64,000 nucleotides of DNA from Bacteroidota bacterium. GTDB lineage: Bacteria > Bacteroidota > Ignavibacteria > Tepidaquicellales > Tepidaquicellaceae. The notes beneath the pieces are model-generated. The model made no database searches and was not told the origin of the DNA. It saw only the letters and a list, made by a program, of their open reading frames with translations. The stretch covers positions 1-64,000 of the forward strand of contig JAFDZO010000012.1 in NCBI GenBank assembly GCA_018266845.1. Direction: 5' to 3'. Position numbers and translations under genes: made by a program. Below, one piece after another: positions 33,656 through 43,500 of this stretch. Numbering within the stretch: position 1 is the stretch's first letter; each line of letters starts with the position of its first letter.

Positions 33656-35023
33656 TTATTTTAACAATGTAAACTTCTTTGTTTCAGAAAAGTTCTTCGT
33701 CTCTATTTTATATAAATATGTTCCGCTTGAAAGGTTGAATTTACTTGCATCCATTTTTATTTCATAAGAGCCTTGTGAATATGTGCCGTTTACCAAGTCA
33801 GCCACTATTTTTCCCTGCAAGTCATAGACTTTTATCATTACAAATGTATTTTCAGGAATAGAAAATTTTATCTTTGTTTCAGGATTGAACGGATTCGGGT
33901 AATTCTGCGAAAGAGAATATTTTTCCGCAACGTTTGAAATTATTCCCGGAGTAATATTAGAAGCCGTACCAAGTTTAAGAACATAAAGCCCCGTCGCAAT
34001 ATCGGCAGCAATGATTTTTTTCGATGCAAAATAAGGATAAACATTCCAGCAGCCCTGATAGGCTGTTCCGGTGCCGGGATATGTATCGTAATGACCAACC
34101 TCTATAGGATTACTCCTGTTTGCAATATTGTAAATTATCACTCCCGCCCTGTAGTGAGCAAGATATAAGCTGTCTCCGCGAATATAAGCGTTATGCACCA
34201 TGGCAAGCTCGTAAGGGGTTATATCTGCCACTTGAACAGGCGCAAAAATGTTTTGTATGTTCCAGATTTTTGCGTGGTTGCCGCCCCCTTCATCAGTGGT
34301 AACTAAATATTTTCTATCCTCAGTTACCCATGCGTTGTGAGTTACAGGATTTGGATATGTGAACTGATAAATAAGCTTTATGCTATCTTTATTTTTTGCA
34401 TCAAGTATTGCCACGTATCCGTCATCAATACAGGCTGCAAAAATTGTATCATTTTTCACCTGGCAATCATGCACATAACGCGTTCCCCATTGACCGCGTT
34501 TTACAGGATTTACAGGGTCGGTTAAGTCAAGAATAAACACTCCGCCGTTATTATAGTTTCCGCCGTTGCAGTATAAATATTTTCCTTCGATTGATATTGT
34601 GTGTGAACGAGTATATGTTCCGAAAGTATAACTTTTTATAAAGTGAACGGAGTCAGGCAGATATTGCAAATCAACTATCTGCACGCCTTGTCCGCCCTCA
34701 GATACTATATATGCGTAATGAGAGTAAGTTTTAAACTCGCGGTAGTTGTATTGTGAGCCAAGACCCGGAACCGTTCCACAGTTTCTTATCGTTGTGGGAG
34801 CGTCGGTAATATCATAAAATGTTGTTCCGGCATAGTGTCCGAGAATTGCGTATTCCCTTCCGTTCGGGGCAGTATAACCCCAAGTGGATGAATAATGAAA
34901 TCCAGATGGAATTCCGCCGGTGGTAAATTCGTTTTTATTGCCAAGCAAAGTCATGTTATTTATTGACTGCGAAAAAGCAAAATTTGCTATAACAATTAAG
35001 ATAATTAGTAAAGTTTTTATCAT
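33656..35023 (-). CDS. T9SS-secreted choice-of-anchor B / LVIVD-repeat protein
   Basis: 455-aa secreted protein with a signal peptide and a propeller built of LVIVD-like repeats (YAYIVSEGGQGVQIVDLQYL, GGVFILDLTDPVNP, GYVAILDAKNKDS, GVIIYNIANRSNPIEVG), matching the choice-of-anchor B family. The C-terminal 85 residues are a T9SS type A domain (LSQNYPNPFNPETKIKFSI to KKFTLLK). It is the first gene of a two-gene unit with the SH3b-like protein. Confidence 0.88.
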   Translation of the reverse strand: MIKTLLIILIVIANFAFSQSINNMTLLGNKNEFTTGGIPSGFHYSSTWGYTAPNGREYAILGHYAGTTFYDITDAPTTIRNCGTVPGLGSQYNYREFKTYSHYAYIVSEGGQGVQIVDLQYLPDSVHFIKSYTFGTYTRSHTISIEGKYLYCNGGNYNNGGVFILDLTDPVNPVKRGQWGTRYVHDCQVKNDTIFAACIDDGYVAILDAKNKDSIKLIYQFTYPNPVTHNAWVTEDRKYLVTTDEGGGNHAKIWNIQNIFAPVQVADITPYELAMVHNAYIRGDSLYLAHYRAGVIIYNIANRSNPIEVGHYDTYPGTGTAYQGCWNVYPYFASKKIIAADIATGLYVLKLGTASNITPGIISNVAEKYSLSQNYPNPFNPETKIKFSIPENTFVMIKVYDLQGKIVADLVNGTYSQGSYEIKMDASKFNLSSGTYLYKIETKNFSETKKFTLLK

Positions 35024-35087
35024 TTTAGGTTTTATTCTGCTATTAATATCTGTAAGTTCTTTTTAATTATCAATCTCAATTACTATA

Positions 35088-35831
35088 TTGAAACGCATTG
35101 AACTCATTAAATTGAAACAAAAACCCGTTTTTCTCACTGCATTCTGGAAAAATCTTATTATGGCGAATTATGAAATCAGCCCGGATGCGCTTACAGAATT
35201 TGTGCCTGCAAAAACGGAGCTGGATTATTTTAATTCCAAATGCTATATCAGTCTTGTTGGATTTATGTTCCTTGATACAAAAATAATGGGAATGAAAATT
35301 CCCTTTCACACAAATTTTGAAGAAGTGAACCTGAGATTTTATGTTAAGTATAAGTCGGGGAACGAATGGAAACGCGGCGTTACTTTCATAAAAGAAATTG
35401 TGCCAAAATTTTTTATTGAGCTAGTTGCAAATAATATTTACTCGGAAAAATACGATTCCATGCCTATGAAAAATGAATTAAGCATTCACGACGGCAAAAT
35501 TAATACAGGATATTTCTGGCAGCATAACAATAACTGGAATTTTATCAAAGCTGAAACCGAAAAAGAATCCTTTCTGGCAGCAGAAAACTCCGAAGAAGAG
35601 TTTATCACCGAGCATTACTGGGGATATACGAAAGTTTCAGACAGCAAAACATCTGAATACGAAGTAGAGCATCCGAAGTGGAAACTGCATAACGTGAGCA
35701 GATATGAAGTTAATTGTGATTTTAGTAATCTATACGGAAAAAGATTTTCATTTTTACAAAATCAAAAGCCCTCTTCTGTTTTTCTTGCCGAAGGCTCTGA
35801 AGTTATAGTAAGAAAAGGCTCTAATATTTAA
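35088..35831 (+). CDS. DUF2071 (YqjF-like) protein
   Basis: 247-aa cytoplasmic protein resembling the YqjF/DUF2071 family: LKQKPVFLTAFWKNLIMANYEISPDALTEFVP at the start, CYISLVGFMFLDTKIMG, EEVNLRFYVKY and RGVTFIKEIVP. Family function unknown; Bacillus YqjF has been linked to nitrotoluene responses only in reporter work. Start taken as TTG 35088; ATG at 35160 would cut the conserved beginning. The 4-helix membrane protein gene follows 10 bp later. Confidence 0.78.
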   Translation: MKRIELIKLKQKPVFLTAFWKNLIMANYEISPDALTEFVPAKTELDYFNSKCYISLVGFMFLDTKIMGMKIPFHTNFEEVNLRFYVKYKSGNEWKRGVTFIKEIVPKFFIELVANNIYSEKYDSMPMKNELSIHDGKINTGYFWQHNNNWNFIKAETEKESFLAAENSEEEFITEHYWGYTKVSDSKTSEYEVEHPKWKLHNVSRYEVNCDFSNLYGKRFSFLQNQKPSSVFLAEGSEVIVRKGSNI

Positions 35832-35841
35832 TAAAAAATTT

Positions 35842-36306
35842 ATGCCAACTGTAAAAAAAATTCTTGTCGTGGTTTCTTTTCTATTTTATATAGTTGCATG
35901 CTGCACTGATGCATACAGAGGACCTACATCCGATTCAGGCTATATGGGAATTATGTGCCTGTCATTCGGATGGCTTTCATTTCTTATGGGATTTGCCCCG
36001 TTCGTTTCCTGGCTGGCAAACTTCCCATATTTCGTAAATTTATTTTTCGTTCTCTTCGGAAAGAAACCATGGATGAGGTTAGTCTCTTCAATGTTTGCAA
36101 TTGTCAGTTTATTCCTTTCATTCGGAGCGTTTGGCGTAACCGAGATTTTATTGAATGAAGCGGGTGATAAAGTGCCTGCTACATTTGGTCCGGCTCTTTA
36201 TTTGTGGATAGTAAGCTTTTTAATTATGGTAGTTGCCGCAATAATGCCTGCGGAAAAAAAGCCGGTAGAGATTCAATATGTTAACAATCCAAACCCGATT
36301 AGATAA
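35842..36306 (+). CDS. Small membrane protein with four helices
   Basis: 154 aa with four predicted transmembrane segments (about 5-25, 33-52, 60-75 and 122-143) and a short cytoplasmic tail. Two Cys pairs near the start (IVACCTD) and no recognised family. Probably co-transcribed with the DUF2071 gene. Confidence 0.65.
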   Translation: MPTVKKILVVVSFLFYIVACCTDAYRGPTSDSGYMGIMCLSFGWLSFLMGFAPFVSWLANFPYFVNLFFVLFGKKPWMRLVSSMFAIVSLFLSFGAFGVTEILLNEAGDKVPATFGPALYLWIVSFLIMVVAAIMPAEKKPVEIQYVNNPNPIR

Positions 36307-36345
36307 AAAAAAGACCTGCCGGAATTTTCACTCCGCGCAGGTCTT
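36304..36345 (-). terminator. Bidirectional terminator between convergent genes
   Basis: AAGACCTGCCGGA (36311-36323) pairs with TCCGcGCAGGTCTT (36332-36345). On the minus strand it is followed by a run of eight T, ending the 1340-aa gene. On the plus strand the tail TTCCTTAT may stop the membrane-protein transcript. Confidence 0.8.
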
Positions 36346-36372
36346 CCTTATCCTCTATGAAAAAAAAATTCT

Positions 36373-39300
36373 TTATTTTAAAAGCATCATCTTCTTTGTT
36401 GCCGTGAAGTTGTCTGCTTCGATTCTGTAAAAATAAATGCTGCTTGATAATGCAGAAGCATTGAATTCAATAGTATAGTATCCCGCATCTTTTCTCTCAT
36501 TCACTATGTTCGCTACTAACCTGCCTGTAACATCGTACACGCTTATTTTCACAAATGACTCTTTAGGAATATCAAAGTTTATCTTTGTTGAAGGATTAAA
36601 AGGATTAGGATAATTCTGCGATAAGTCCCACTTAGCAGGAATCCCTACCTGAACAAAGTTTGTCAAATTGTGATACTCATAGCTGCCGTTGTAATCAATT
36701 TGTTTCAGTCTGTAGTAATACTTTCCTGATGCAACATTTTTATCTTCAAATCTGTAGTTATTCTCGGAATTTGTCGTACCCATACCTTGTACATTGCCCG
36801 CCTTAATCCACTCATTTGAATTCTCTTTTTTGCGTTCAATATCAAAACCCGAATTGTTTTGCTCCGATACAGTTCGCCAGTTAAGAGTTACGCTGTTTTT
36901 ATTTACCGATGAAGTAAAGCCTGCAAGCTCCACAGGAAGCAGCCCGTCATCGCTCATAGCAAAAGATGAAAATCCGGGAGTGTCAAAAGCTATATCAACA
37001 ATATCGTCCGTAATCGTGATAGTCGGAGTAAATGACTGAACGTATGAATTGCCTGCGCCGAGTCTGTGAATCTTACATCCGCTATAATTATTTCCCGAGT
37101 TTCCAAAACCTGGATGAAGAGAAGCAAAATAATCCATCTCCGATTTTAAAGCATAGATATGCACTGTTACGTTATCTACCGGCTGTGTTGTAGGCGTGAT
37201 TGTAACTATTCTATCCAAAACAACATAGCCGTTTATAACTGTTGTATCTCCGTTTGCGCCGGAGACTGTTACAGTTGTGCTGCCTAAATTTGATGTATTA
37301 GTAGTCAGCTTTGCAAGAAATCCCGTAGAATTTGTAAAGTTAACCGTTGTACCTGCTCCTACTGAATTTGTTGTCGAGCCGTTTGTAACCGAAGGCGGGA
37401 CTGTAATTTCTGCTGCAGAAAATTGTGAATTATTTGAACCTGAAACTGCGCACATATATACAACTCCATTTTGCAAAGAGCCGCCGAGAGCAATTCTTGC
37501 TCCTCCGCTGTTTCCGGTAATGCCGGGATTAAAAGACATAAGTGAAGCATCACTTATTTTCATTGCGCCGAAATTCTGTCTTCCCGTTCCTCCAATATCA
37601 GTAAAATCACCTGCAAGATATAACGCAGAAGATGTTCCAAAAATTTGTCTTACTGTTGCGTTAGGTCTTGTTGATGCAGAGTTATTCCATGTTGATACCA
37701 ATATAGGTGTAGGTCCTGACATATCTACTTTAGCTAATCTTCTTACATTGTTTTGCCCCATGAAAGTATCAAAAGAGCCGCCGATATATAAATATTTTAC
37801 TCCGTCGTACCATAAGCTTGCTGCAAGACCGCCAGAAGTCTGCCAGTCAAACTCACCTGTCTCCATTCCTGTTGCAATATTAATGGAACGAAGCTCTTTT
37901 CCTGCATTATTTGAGCCGGTTAAGATTGATTTTCCTGTGGGAGAAAGAGCGAACAAGCGACACGTAGCAGTATTAATTATGCTGCTTCCTGCCGGAGCAA
38001 AGTCTGTTAGAGAACCATTAGAGCAAAGTACTGCTGCCATATTATCTCTGTTTACCGAACCTGCATTAAATGATGTAAAAGGGCCCCAGAAAAACAATGT
38101 ATCATTAGTTGAGTTAAATGTCATACACGTTCCTCCCTGACCGGAACCGATTCCGCCGTTATTGTCAACCGGATTAAAAGTAGTGTAAACCGTACCATCG
38201 GGGTTTAATGCTGCAAGACCTCCATCACGCGTAACTCCGTTAATTGTGCTGAAGCTGCCTCCAACGTATAGCTTTCCGTTTGTCCTGTTTACTAAAACCT
38301 GATTTACGCTTTGATTTGTACCAACATCGCAAACCCAATTTAATAAATTTCCTGTCTTTGCATCAATAGCGCATAAACCTCTTCTTGTATATGCTGTGCC
38401 TGTTTTTGAGTAAATTTTCGAAAATGACCCCGCGCAAAAAATCGTATCACCGGTTATAGAATTTGCAATATTGAAGACGCTTCCATTCTCAAATATAGGA
38501 AAATTAATACAGGATGACGAGCTAGAGCTTGTGTTCAATGTTCCGTTTACTGCCGCATACTGCGAACCAAACTGTGTTTTCTTTGCAAGTACGGCAAAGC
38601 TCAGTTGAGTTCCGCAAGGTACCGGCGAAAACGTAACTGTATTACCTGAAACTCCGTCTGCACTGCCGACAATTAACGGGTCATCGTAACCTGTAGGAGG
38701 AGTTGTTCCATACCTATACACAACATTAAAATATTCAGCAGCGCTTCCCGACCAGTTTACCTGAACACTGTTTGCTGTTATAGTGCCTGCCGTTACAGAG
38801 CTTGGTGAAGTTAAAATTCCTGCGCCTCCGTTAAATTTTAAAACAGCGCTTCTGTTTGCATCTGCGCATAATAAGTTTCCTGCATCAGTCCAACACATAC
38901 CATCAACAAATGATATATTAGTTGCAAAGTTGGATGAACCGGCATTGTTTTCATTTGAAAATGTTGTTCTAAAAGATGCTGTTAAATCAGGGAATCCTAA
39001 AATATTGTCAGCATCTGCGTTATCTGTAGCAGGAATAGAGTTCCATACCAATATTCTGTTCCCAGAACCTGCAACACAAAGTCTGTCATCTAAAGAGCTT
39101 ACTGCAAGACACCTTGGAAAGTAAAAACCAGATGCAGTATTTGTAAACGAAGGTTGATTGTTTGAAAAATTTGTCTGTCCTAGAACATTATCAGCAGATG
39201 CGCCGTTTGTAATTGGTATGGAATTATAAATTAATACTCTATGCTCAAGTCTCGATAATACAAATAATTTTCCTGTTGAAGTTACTGCCACATCTTTCGG

Positions 39301-40395
39301 GCTATATAAAGTTGCTGCCGTGGATGAGTTTGTATTCGGCTGTGAATTAGTGGTAAAATTTGTCTGCCCTATTACATGGTCAGCAGCTTTCCCGTTTGTA
39401 AGGGAAGTAAAGTCATCCCATATTAATACTCTGTCGTTAGCGCCATCGCACACAATAAGCTTGCTTGAAAATCCTCCGGTATATAACGCCATGCCTGTGC
39501 CGTAAGATGAGCCGTTATTAAAATATAAAGTGCTTGCGCTTCTGCCGCCGTTGTTAGGGGCAGTATGTCCTGCGCCGAATGTCGTCTGACCTAAAACAAT
39601 ATTTGCCGAAGCGCCGTTTGATACCGGAATAGTATTAAAAACCAAAATACGGTTATTACCTTCATCTGCTATAAATAATCTTGTTCCGTCTGAAACTACT
39701 CCTGCCGGATTATTCAGTTGATTTGCTCCGCTCCCTGAACCGTTCGAAGTAAAATCGCTCTGCCCTATTACAACATCTGCCTGCTGCTTATTTGAAGTGG
39801 GCATCGAATTAAAAATCAAAACCCTGTTATTGCTTTTATCGGCTACAAATACTTTCCCTTCGGAATTCATCGTTGCGCCGGGCAGAACAAAAACATCATA
39901 AGGGGCAAACAAAGAGCTTGCTGAAAGCCCGCCGGCATTTGTATTGCTGAAATCTTCTACTGCGCTCTGTCCAAATATTAACGATGCTGCCTGTTCATTT
40001 ATAAATGTAGTCGAGTTATAGTTGTTTGTAGTAATAGTAACAGTCGGAGCTGTGAGGCTGAAAGAGTTAAGCTGTGTTGAGTAAATCGAAAAAGTATATT
40101 GCTGCCCTGCCTGCAAGCCTGTTACAGTATATGCGCTCGTATTTCCGCCGGAGACATTATGGTAGCCCCCGTCTGTATTTGTAGATGGAGCAGTATTGCC
40201 GGGTTTCCAAACAATTCTAAATCCGTCTTCCCCGCCGTTTGCCGGAGTCCAGTTTAAAACAACAGAGCTTGCCGTAACTGTCCCCGAAGTAAAGTTAGTC
40301 GGCGCAGGCGGCTGGGCAAATATGCTTGAAGGAGTCAAGCATACAGCCGATAAAAACAAAACTGTAATAAATAAAACTTGTAATATTTTTTTCAT
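36373..40395 (-). CDS. Giant T9SS protein: FN3, NHL propeller, second propeller
   Basis: 1340-aa exported protein. Order: signal peptide; fibronectin type III (30-120, PPAPTNFTSGTVTASSVVLNW); an NHL-like propeller (about 130-560) with repeats such as VFVADKSNNRVLIFNSMP each followed by VLGQTNF; a second FN3; a propeller with GGSF turns (about 640-1000, LYVGGSFSTINGV); a PKD-like beta segment; an FN3-like module (VTLNWRTVSEQNNSGFDIERK); and the T9SS type A domain (LSQNYPNPFNPSTKINFDI to KKMMLLK). It is a paralog of the next gene upstream. Likely a surface adhesin or scaffold; no catalytic residues recognised. Confidence 0.88.
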   Translation of the reverse strand: MKKILQVLFITVLFLSAVCLTPSSIFAQPPAPTNFTSGTVTASSVVLNWTPANGGEDGFRIVWKPGNTAPSTNTDGGYHNVSGGNTSAYTVTGLQAGQQYTFSIYSTQLNSFSLTAPTVTITTNNYNSTTFINEQAASLIFGQSAVEDFSNTNAGGLSASSLFAPYDVFVLPGATMNSEGKVFVADKSNNRVLIFNSMPTSNKQQADVVIGQSDFTSNGSGSGANQLNNPAGVVSDGTRLFIADEGNNRILVFNTIPVSNGASANIVLGQTTFGAGHTAPNNGGRSASTLYFNNGSSYGTGMALYTGGFSSKLIVCDGANDRVLIWDDFTSLTNGKAADHVIGQTNFTTNSQPNTNSSTAATLYSPKDVAVTSTGKLFVLSRLEHRVLIYNSIPITNGASADNVLGQTNFSNNQPSFTNTASGFYFPRCLAVSSLDDRLCVAGSGNRILVWNSIPATDNADADNILGFPDLTASFRTTFSNENNAGSSNFATNISFVDGMCWTDAGNLLCADANRSAVLKFNGGAGILTSPSSVTAGTITANSVQVNWSGSAAEYFNVVYRYGTTPPTGYDDPLIVGSADGVSGNTVTFSPVPCGTQLSFAVLAKKTQFGSQYAAVNGTLNTSSSSSSCINFPIFENGSVFNIANSITGDTIFCAGSFSKIYSKTGTAYTRRGLCAIDAKTGNLLNWVCDVGTNQSVNQVLVNRTNGKLYVGGSFSTINGVTRDGGLAALNPDGTVYTTFNPVDNNGGIGSGQGGTCMTFNSTNDTLFFWGPFTSFNAGSVNRDNMAAVLCSNGSLTDFAPAGSSIINTATCRLFALSPTGKSILTGSNNAGKELRSINIATGMETGEFDWQTSGGLAASLWYDGVKYLYIGGSFDTFMGQNNVRRLAKVDMSGPTPILVSTWNNSASTRPNATVRQIFGTSSALYLAGDFTDIGGTGRQNFGAMKISDASLMSFNPGITGNSGGARIALGGSLQNGVVYMCAVSGSNNSQFSAAEITVPPSVTNGSTTNSVGAGTTVNFTNSTGFLAKLTTNTSNLGSTTVTVSGANGDTTVINGYVVLDRIVTITPTTQPVDNVTVHIYALKSEMDYFASLHPGFGNSGNNYSGCKIHRLGAGNSYVQSFTPTITITDDIVDIAFDTPGFSSFAMSDDGLLPVELAGFTSSVNKNSVTLNWRTVSEQNNSGFDIERKKENSNEWIKAGNVQGMGTTNSENNYRFEDKNVASGKYYYRLKQIDYNGSYEYHNLTNFVQVGIPAKWDLSQNYPNPFNPSTKINFDIPKESFVKISVYDVTGRLVANIVNERKDAGYYTIEFNASALSSSIYFYRIEADNFTATKKMMLLK

Positions 40396-40430
40396 ATAGG
40401 TTATAATTTAAAAGCCGGGAAATCATATTT

Positions 40431-40480
40431 TCCTCTCTGCTCTCTTCCTGTTCGGGAAGAGAGCGCTATCCCAGAGAGGA
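40431..40480. repeat. Nested hairpin between the two giant genes
   Basis: Inner 10-bp stem GCTCTCTTCC (40439-40448) / GGAAGAGAGC (40455-40464) with a TGTTCG loop, enclosed by an outer 8-bp stem TCCTCTCT (40431-40438) / AGAGAGGA (40473-40480). It lies in the 106-bp gap between co-oriented paralogs. On the minus strand no T-run follows, so partial attenuation or RNA stability control is as likely as termination. Confidence 0.55.
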
Positions 40481-40501
40481 GTGTTCCGTTTATCCCACTC
40501 T

Positions 40502-43500
40502 TTATTTTATTAAAGCCATTCTCTTTGTCGAAACAAAATCCGCTGCTTCTATTCTATAGAAGTATATTCCGCTGGCAATTCCGCTTGTCATTCCTGAGTT
40601 AAAATCAATTGTATAATATCCTGCCTGCTGCTGCGTATTCACAAGCTGGCTGATTAATCTTCCTGTCATATCATATACATTTATTTTCACAAAGGCATCT
40701 TTCGGAAGCTGATAGTTAATCTTTGTAGAAGGATTGAACGGGTTCGGGTAATTTTGAGACATATCAAACGTCTTGGGAATACCCACCTCAACCTCGTTGT
40801 TCAATGTGTAGTATTCATAGTTGCCGTTGAAATCAATTTGTTTCAGTCTATAATTATACTTGCCGGTTTGAAGATTTCTATCAGCATAAGTATAGTTTTG
40901 CTGGGTGCTTGTGGTGCCTTTGCCCTCAACAAAAGATACGCTTTGCCATTCGTCCGTATTGATTTTCTTTCTTTCAATTTCAAATCCTTTGTTATTTTGT
41001 TCTGTTACAGTTGACCAATTCAAATCAACGTTGTTTTTATTTACTGTAGAAGTAAATGATGCTAATTCTACAGGAAGAACAGGGGTATCATTGATATAAA
41101 ATTTCGAGAAACCCGATGTACTAAATGAGATAATCACTGTTTCGCCGTCAATTGTTATTGTCGGGATGAACGTTTCAATATAAGTTCCAGAATTGTTCAT
41201 TCTGTGCACCCTGCATCCTGCATAGTTATTTCCTGAATTTCCGAATCCCGGTTTCAATGCTGCAAAAGCATCCATTTCAGATTTCGGAACATAGAACTGA
41301 ACCGTTACGTTTGTGCCCGGCTGACTTGTCGGGTTTACCTGTAGGTATCTTTCAAGCACCACATAGCCGTTTACTATCGAAGTATCACCGCCTGCTCCGG
41401 CAATTATAACGCTTGTGCTTCCCATATTCGATGAGCCGCCCGTTGTGAGCTTTGCCATAATTCCTGCGCTGTTTGCAAAAATATTTGTAGTGTTTGAATT
41501 GACGTTCATTGTTACAGTTCCGTCAAGATTTGTTGCAGGAGGCGTAAAGGAAACTGCCGAGAATTTATTAAAATCATTCTGACCCGAACCAACCATAAAC
41601 ATTTTTCCCGAAGAGTATGTGCCTACAATTGTGCTGGCTATTGTATGTGAAATTTGTCCGACTGGATAATTCGGATTCCATGACTGCACAGCGCCGTCTG
41701 TTGTGCTTACTGCTGCATATTTATTTCTTGGTGTACCGCCAATGTCATTAAATTCGCCGACAAGATATAATGAATTTGCAGTCGGGAATATTCTTCTTAC
41801 GTTTCCACTCGGTCTGCTTCCTGTTCCATTGTTGAACGAAGTAACAAGTGTAGGTGTAGGACCTGAAAGGTCTATTTTTGCCAATCTTTGTACATTAGTA
41901 TTACCCATTATCTGTTGGAATGCTCCGCCGAGATATAAGTAGTTGCCCTGAATTACTCCGCATGCTACTAAGCCTCCGTCAATCTGCCAGTCAAACTCGC
42001 CCACATCTGAGCCTGTTGCAATGTTAACTGATTTAAAGTTTAATCCGGTTGAATTTGAACCAAGCCAGACTGATTTTCCGTCTTTTGAAACAAGTATAAA
42101 TCTGCATGTTGCCGCTGCAAGATAAAAATCTGCAGGTTCGAAGCTTGTTAATGTTCCGTCGGACGCAAGAACTGATGCAAGATTTTTTCTTGCGTTTCCG
42201 TTAATATCTGAGAAGTTTCCTTCTATAAACAAAGTATCTTTTGTAACGCTTAACGCCATACATGTACCGCCCTGATCTCCAACCGAAGCATTAATGTTAG
42301 GGGTTGTAAATCCTGCTACAACTGAACCGTCGGTATTTACTTTTGCCAATCTTGATTTTGAAACACCGTTTACATCTGTAAACTCTCCTCCTATAAAGAA
42401 GGCGCTTCCTGTTTTATCTAAAAGCAAACCTTTTACTATTCCGTTTGCATTTATGTTACAAGTCCAGTTAAGCATGTTGCCTGTTTTGGTATCAATAGCT
42501 GCGAGACCTGTTCTACTATATGTAGTTGCTCCGTCCTTTGTCATAAATCCCGTAAAGCTCCCTCCAAGGAATGTTGTATCCCCCGTAACGGAAGGAACTA
42601 CACACCATACCTCTCCGTTTCCGGTAACAATCGGATGATTTTCACAATCGGAAGGCGCGCCGGATACAAACGTTCCTGTTGCGCTGCCATCAGTATATTC
42701 ATAGACACCGAAAGAAGGGTTTCTCTCTGCATAAACTCTGAAGCTGTAAGTTGTATTACAATACACCGGACTTAGCTCGTAAGAAGTTCCTACTATTCCG
42801 TGCTCAATCGTCGCATCAGGGTCGTTCAAATCAGTTGGAGGTGTTGGTCCATACTTAAATGCAATAGCAAATTGATTGAATGAAGAACCGATTATTGAAA
42901 GCGGTATTTTATATTGTGTTGATGGAGTTGAAGAAAGAGACTGAGGTCCTTTCGCTGCAGAATCTCCTCCGTCAAATCTTAATACTGCATTTCTGAAGAT
43001 ATCACCTGCATATAGTTTTCCGCTTGGCGACCATGCAACGCTGTATGGATACATATTACATGCATTTCCTCCGTTCTCATTTGAGAAAGTTGTGCTTGTA
43101 TTTGAAGTGAGATTCGGCTTATTGAGAACATGTGTAGCCGGTTGATTATTAGTTGTAGGAAATACATCCCAAATCATTATTCTTGCAGAGTTATCGCTCG
43201 ATACAGCTAATTTATTTGTACCTGGAGAAACTGAAAGAGAAACAGGCTTGTAAAGCACATCAGCTGCCGGTGTAAAAATTGCCTGATTGTTTGTAAAGTT
43301 TGTCTGACCCAATACCATGTCTGCCGATGCGCCATTTGTATTTGGAATTGTATTATAAATTAAAACTCTATTTTCCTGAGCAGAGGCAACAACTAATTTA
43401 CCATCCTTCGTAACTGCAACTGAAGAAGGTTCATATAGTGTTGCAGCTGTAGAATTATCGAGCGTAGGAGCCGTTTTAGTTGTAAAGTCAGGCTGACCAA

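Noticed and set aside
37277-38140. 287-aa plus-strand ORF antisense to the 1340-aa giant protein
   Set aside because: It is a shadow frame of a strongly supported coding region, with no start signal and Pro/Val-biased composition caused by the opposite strand.
42294-42638. 114-aa plus-strand ORF antisense to the 1654-aa giant protein
   Set aside because: Shadow of repeats in the real gene on the other strand.
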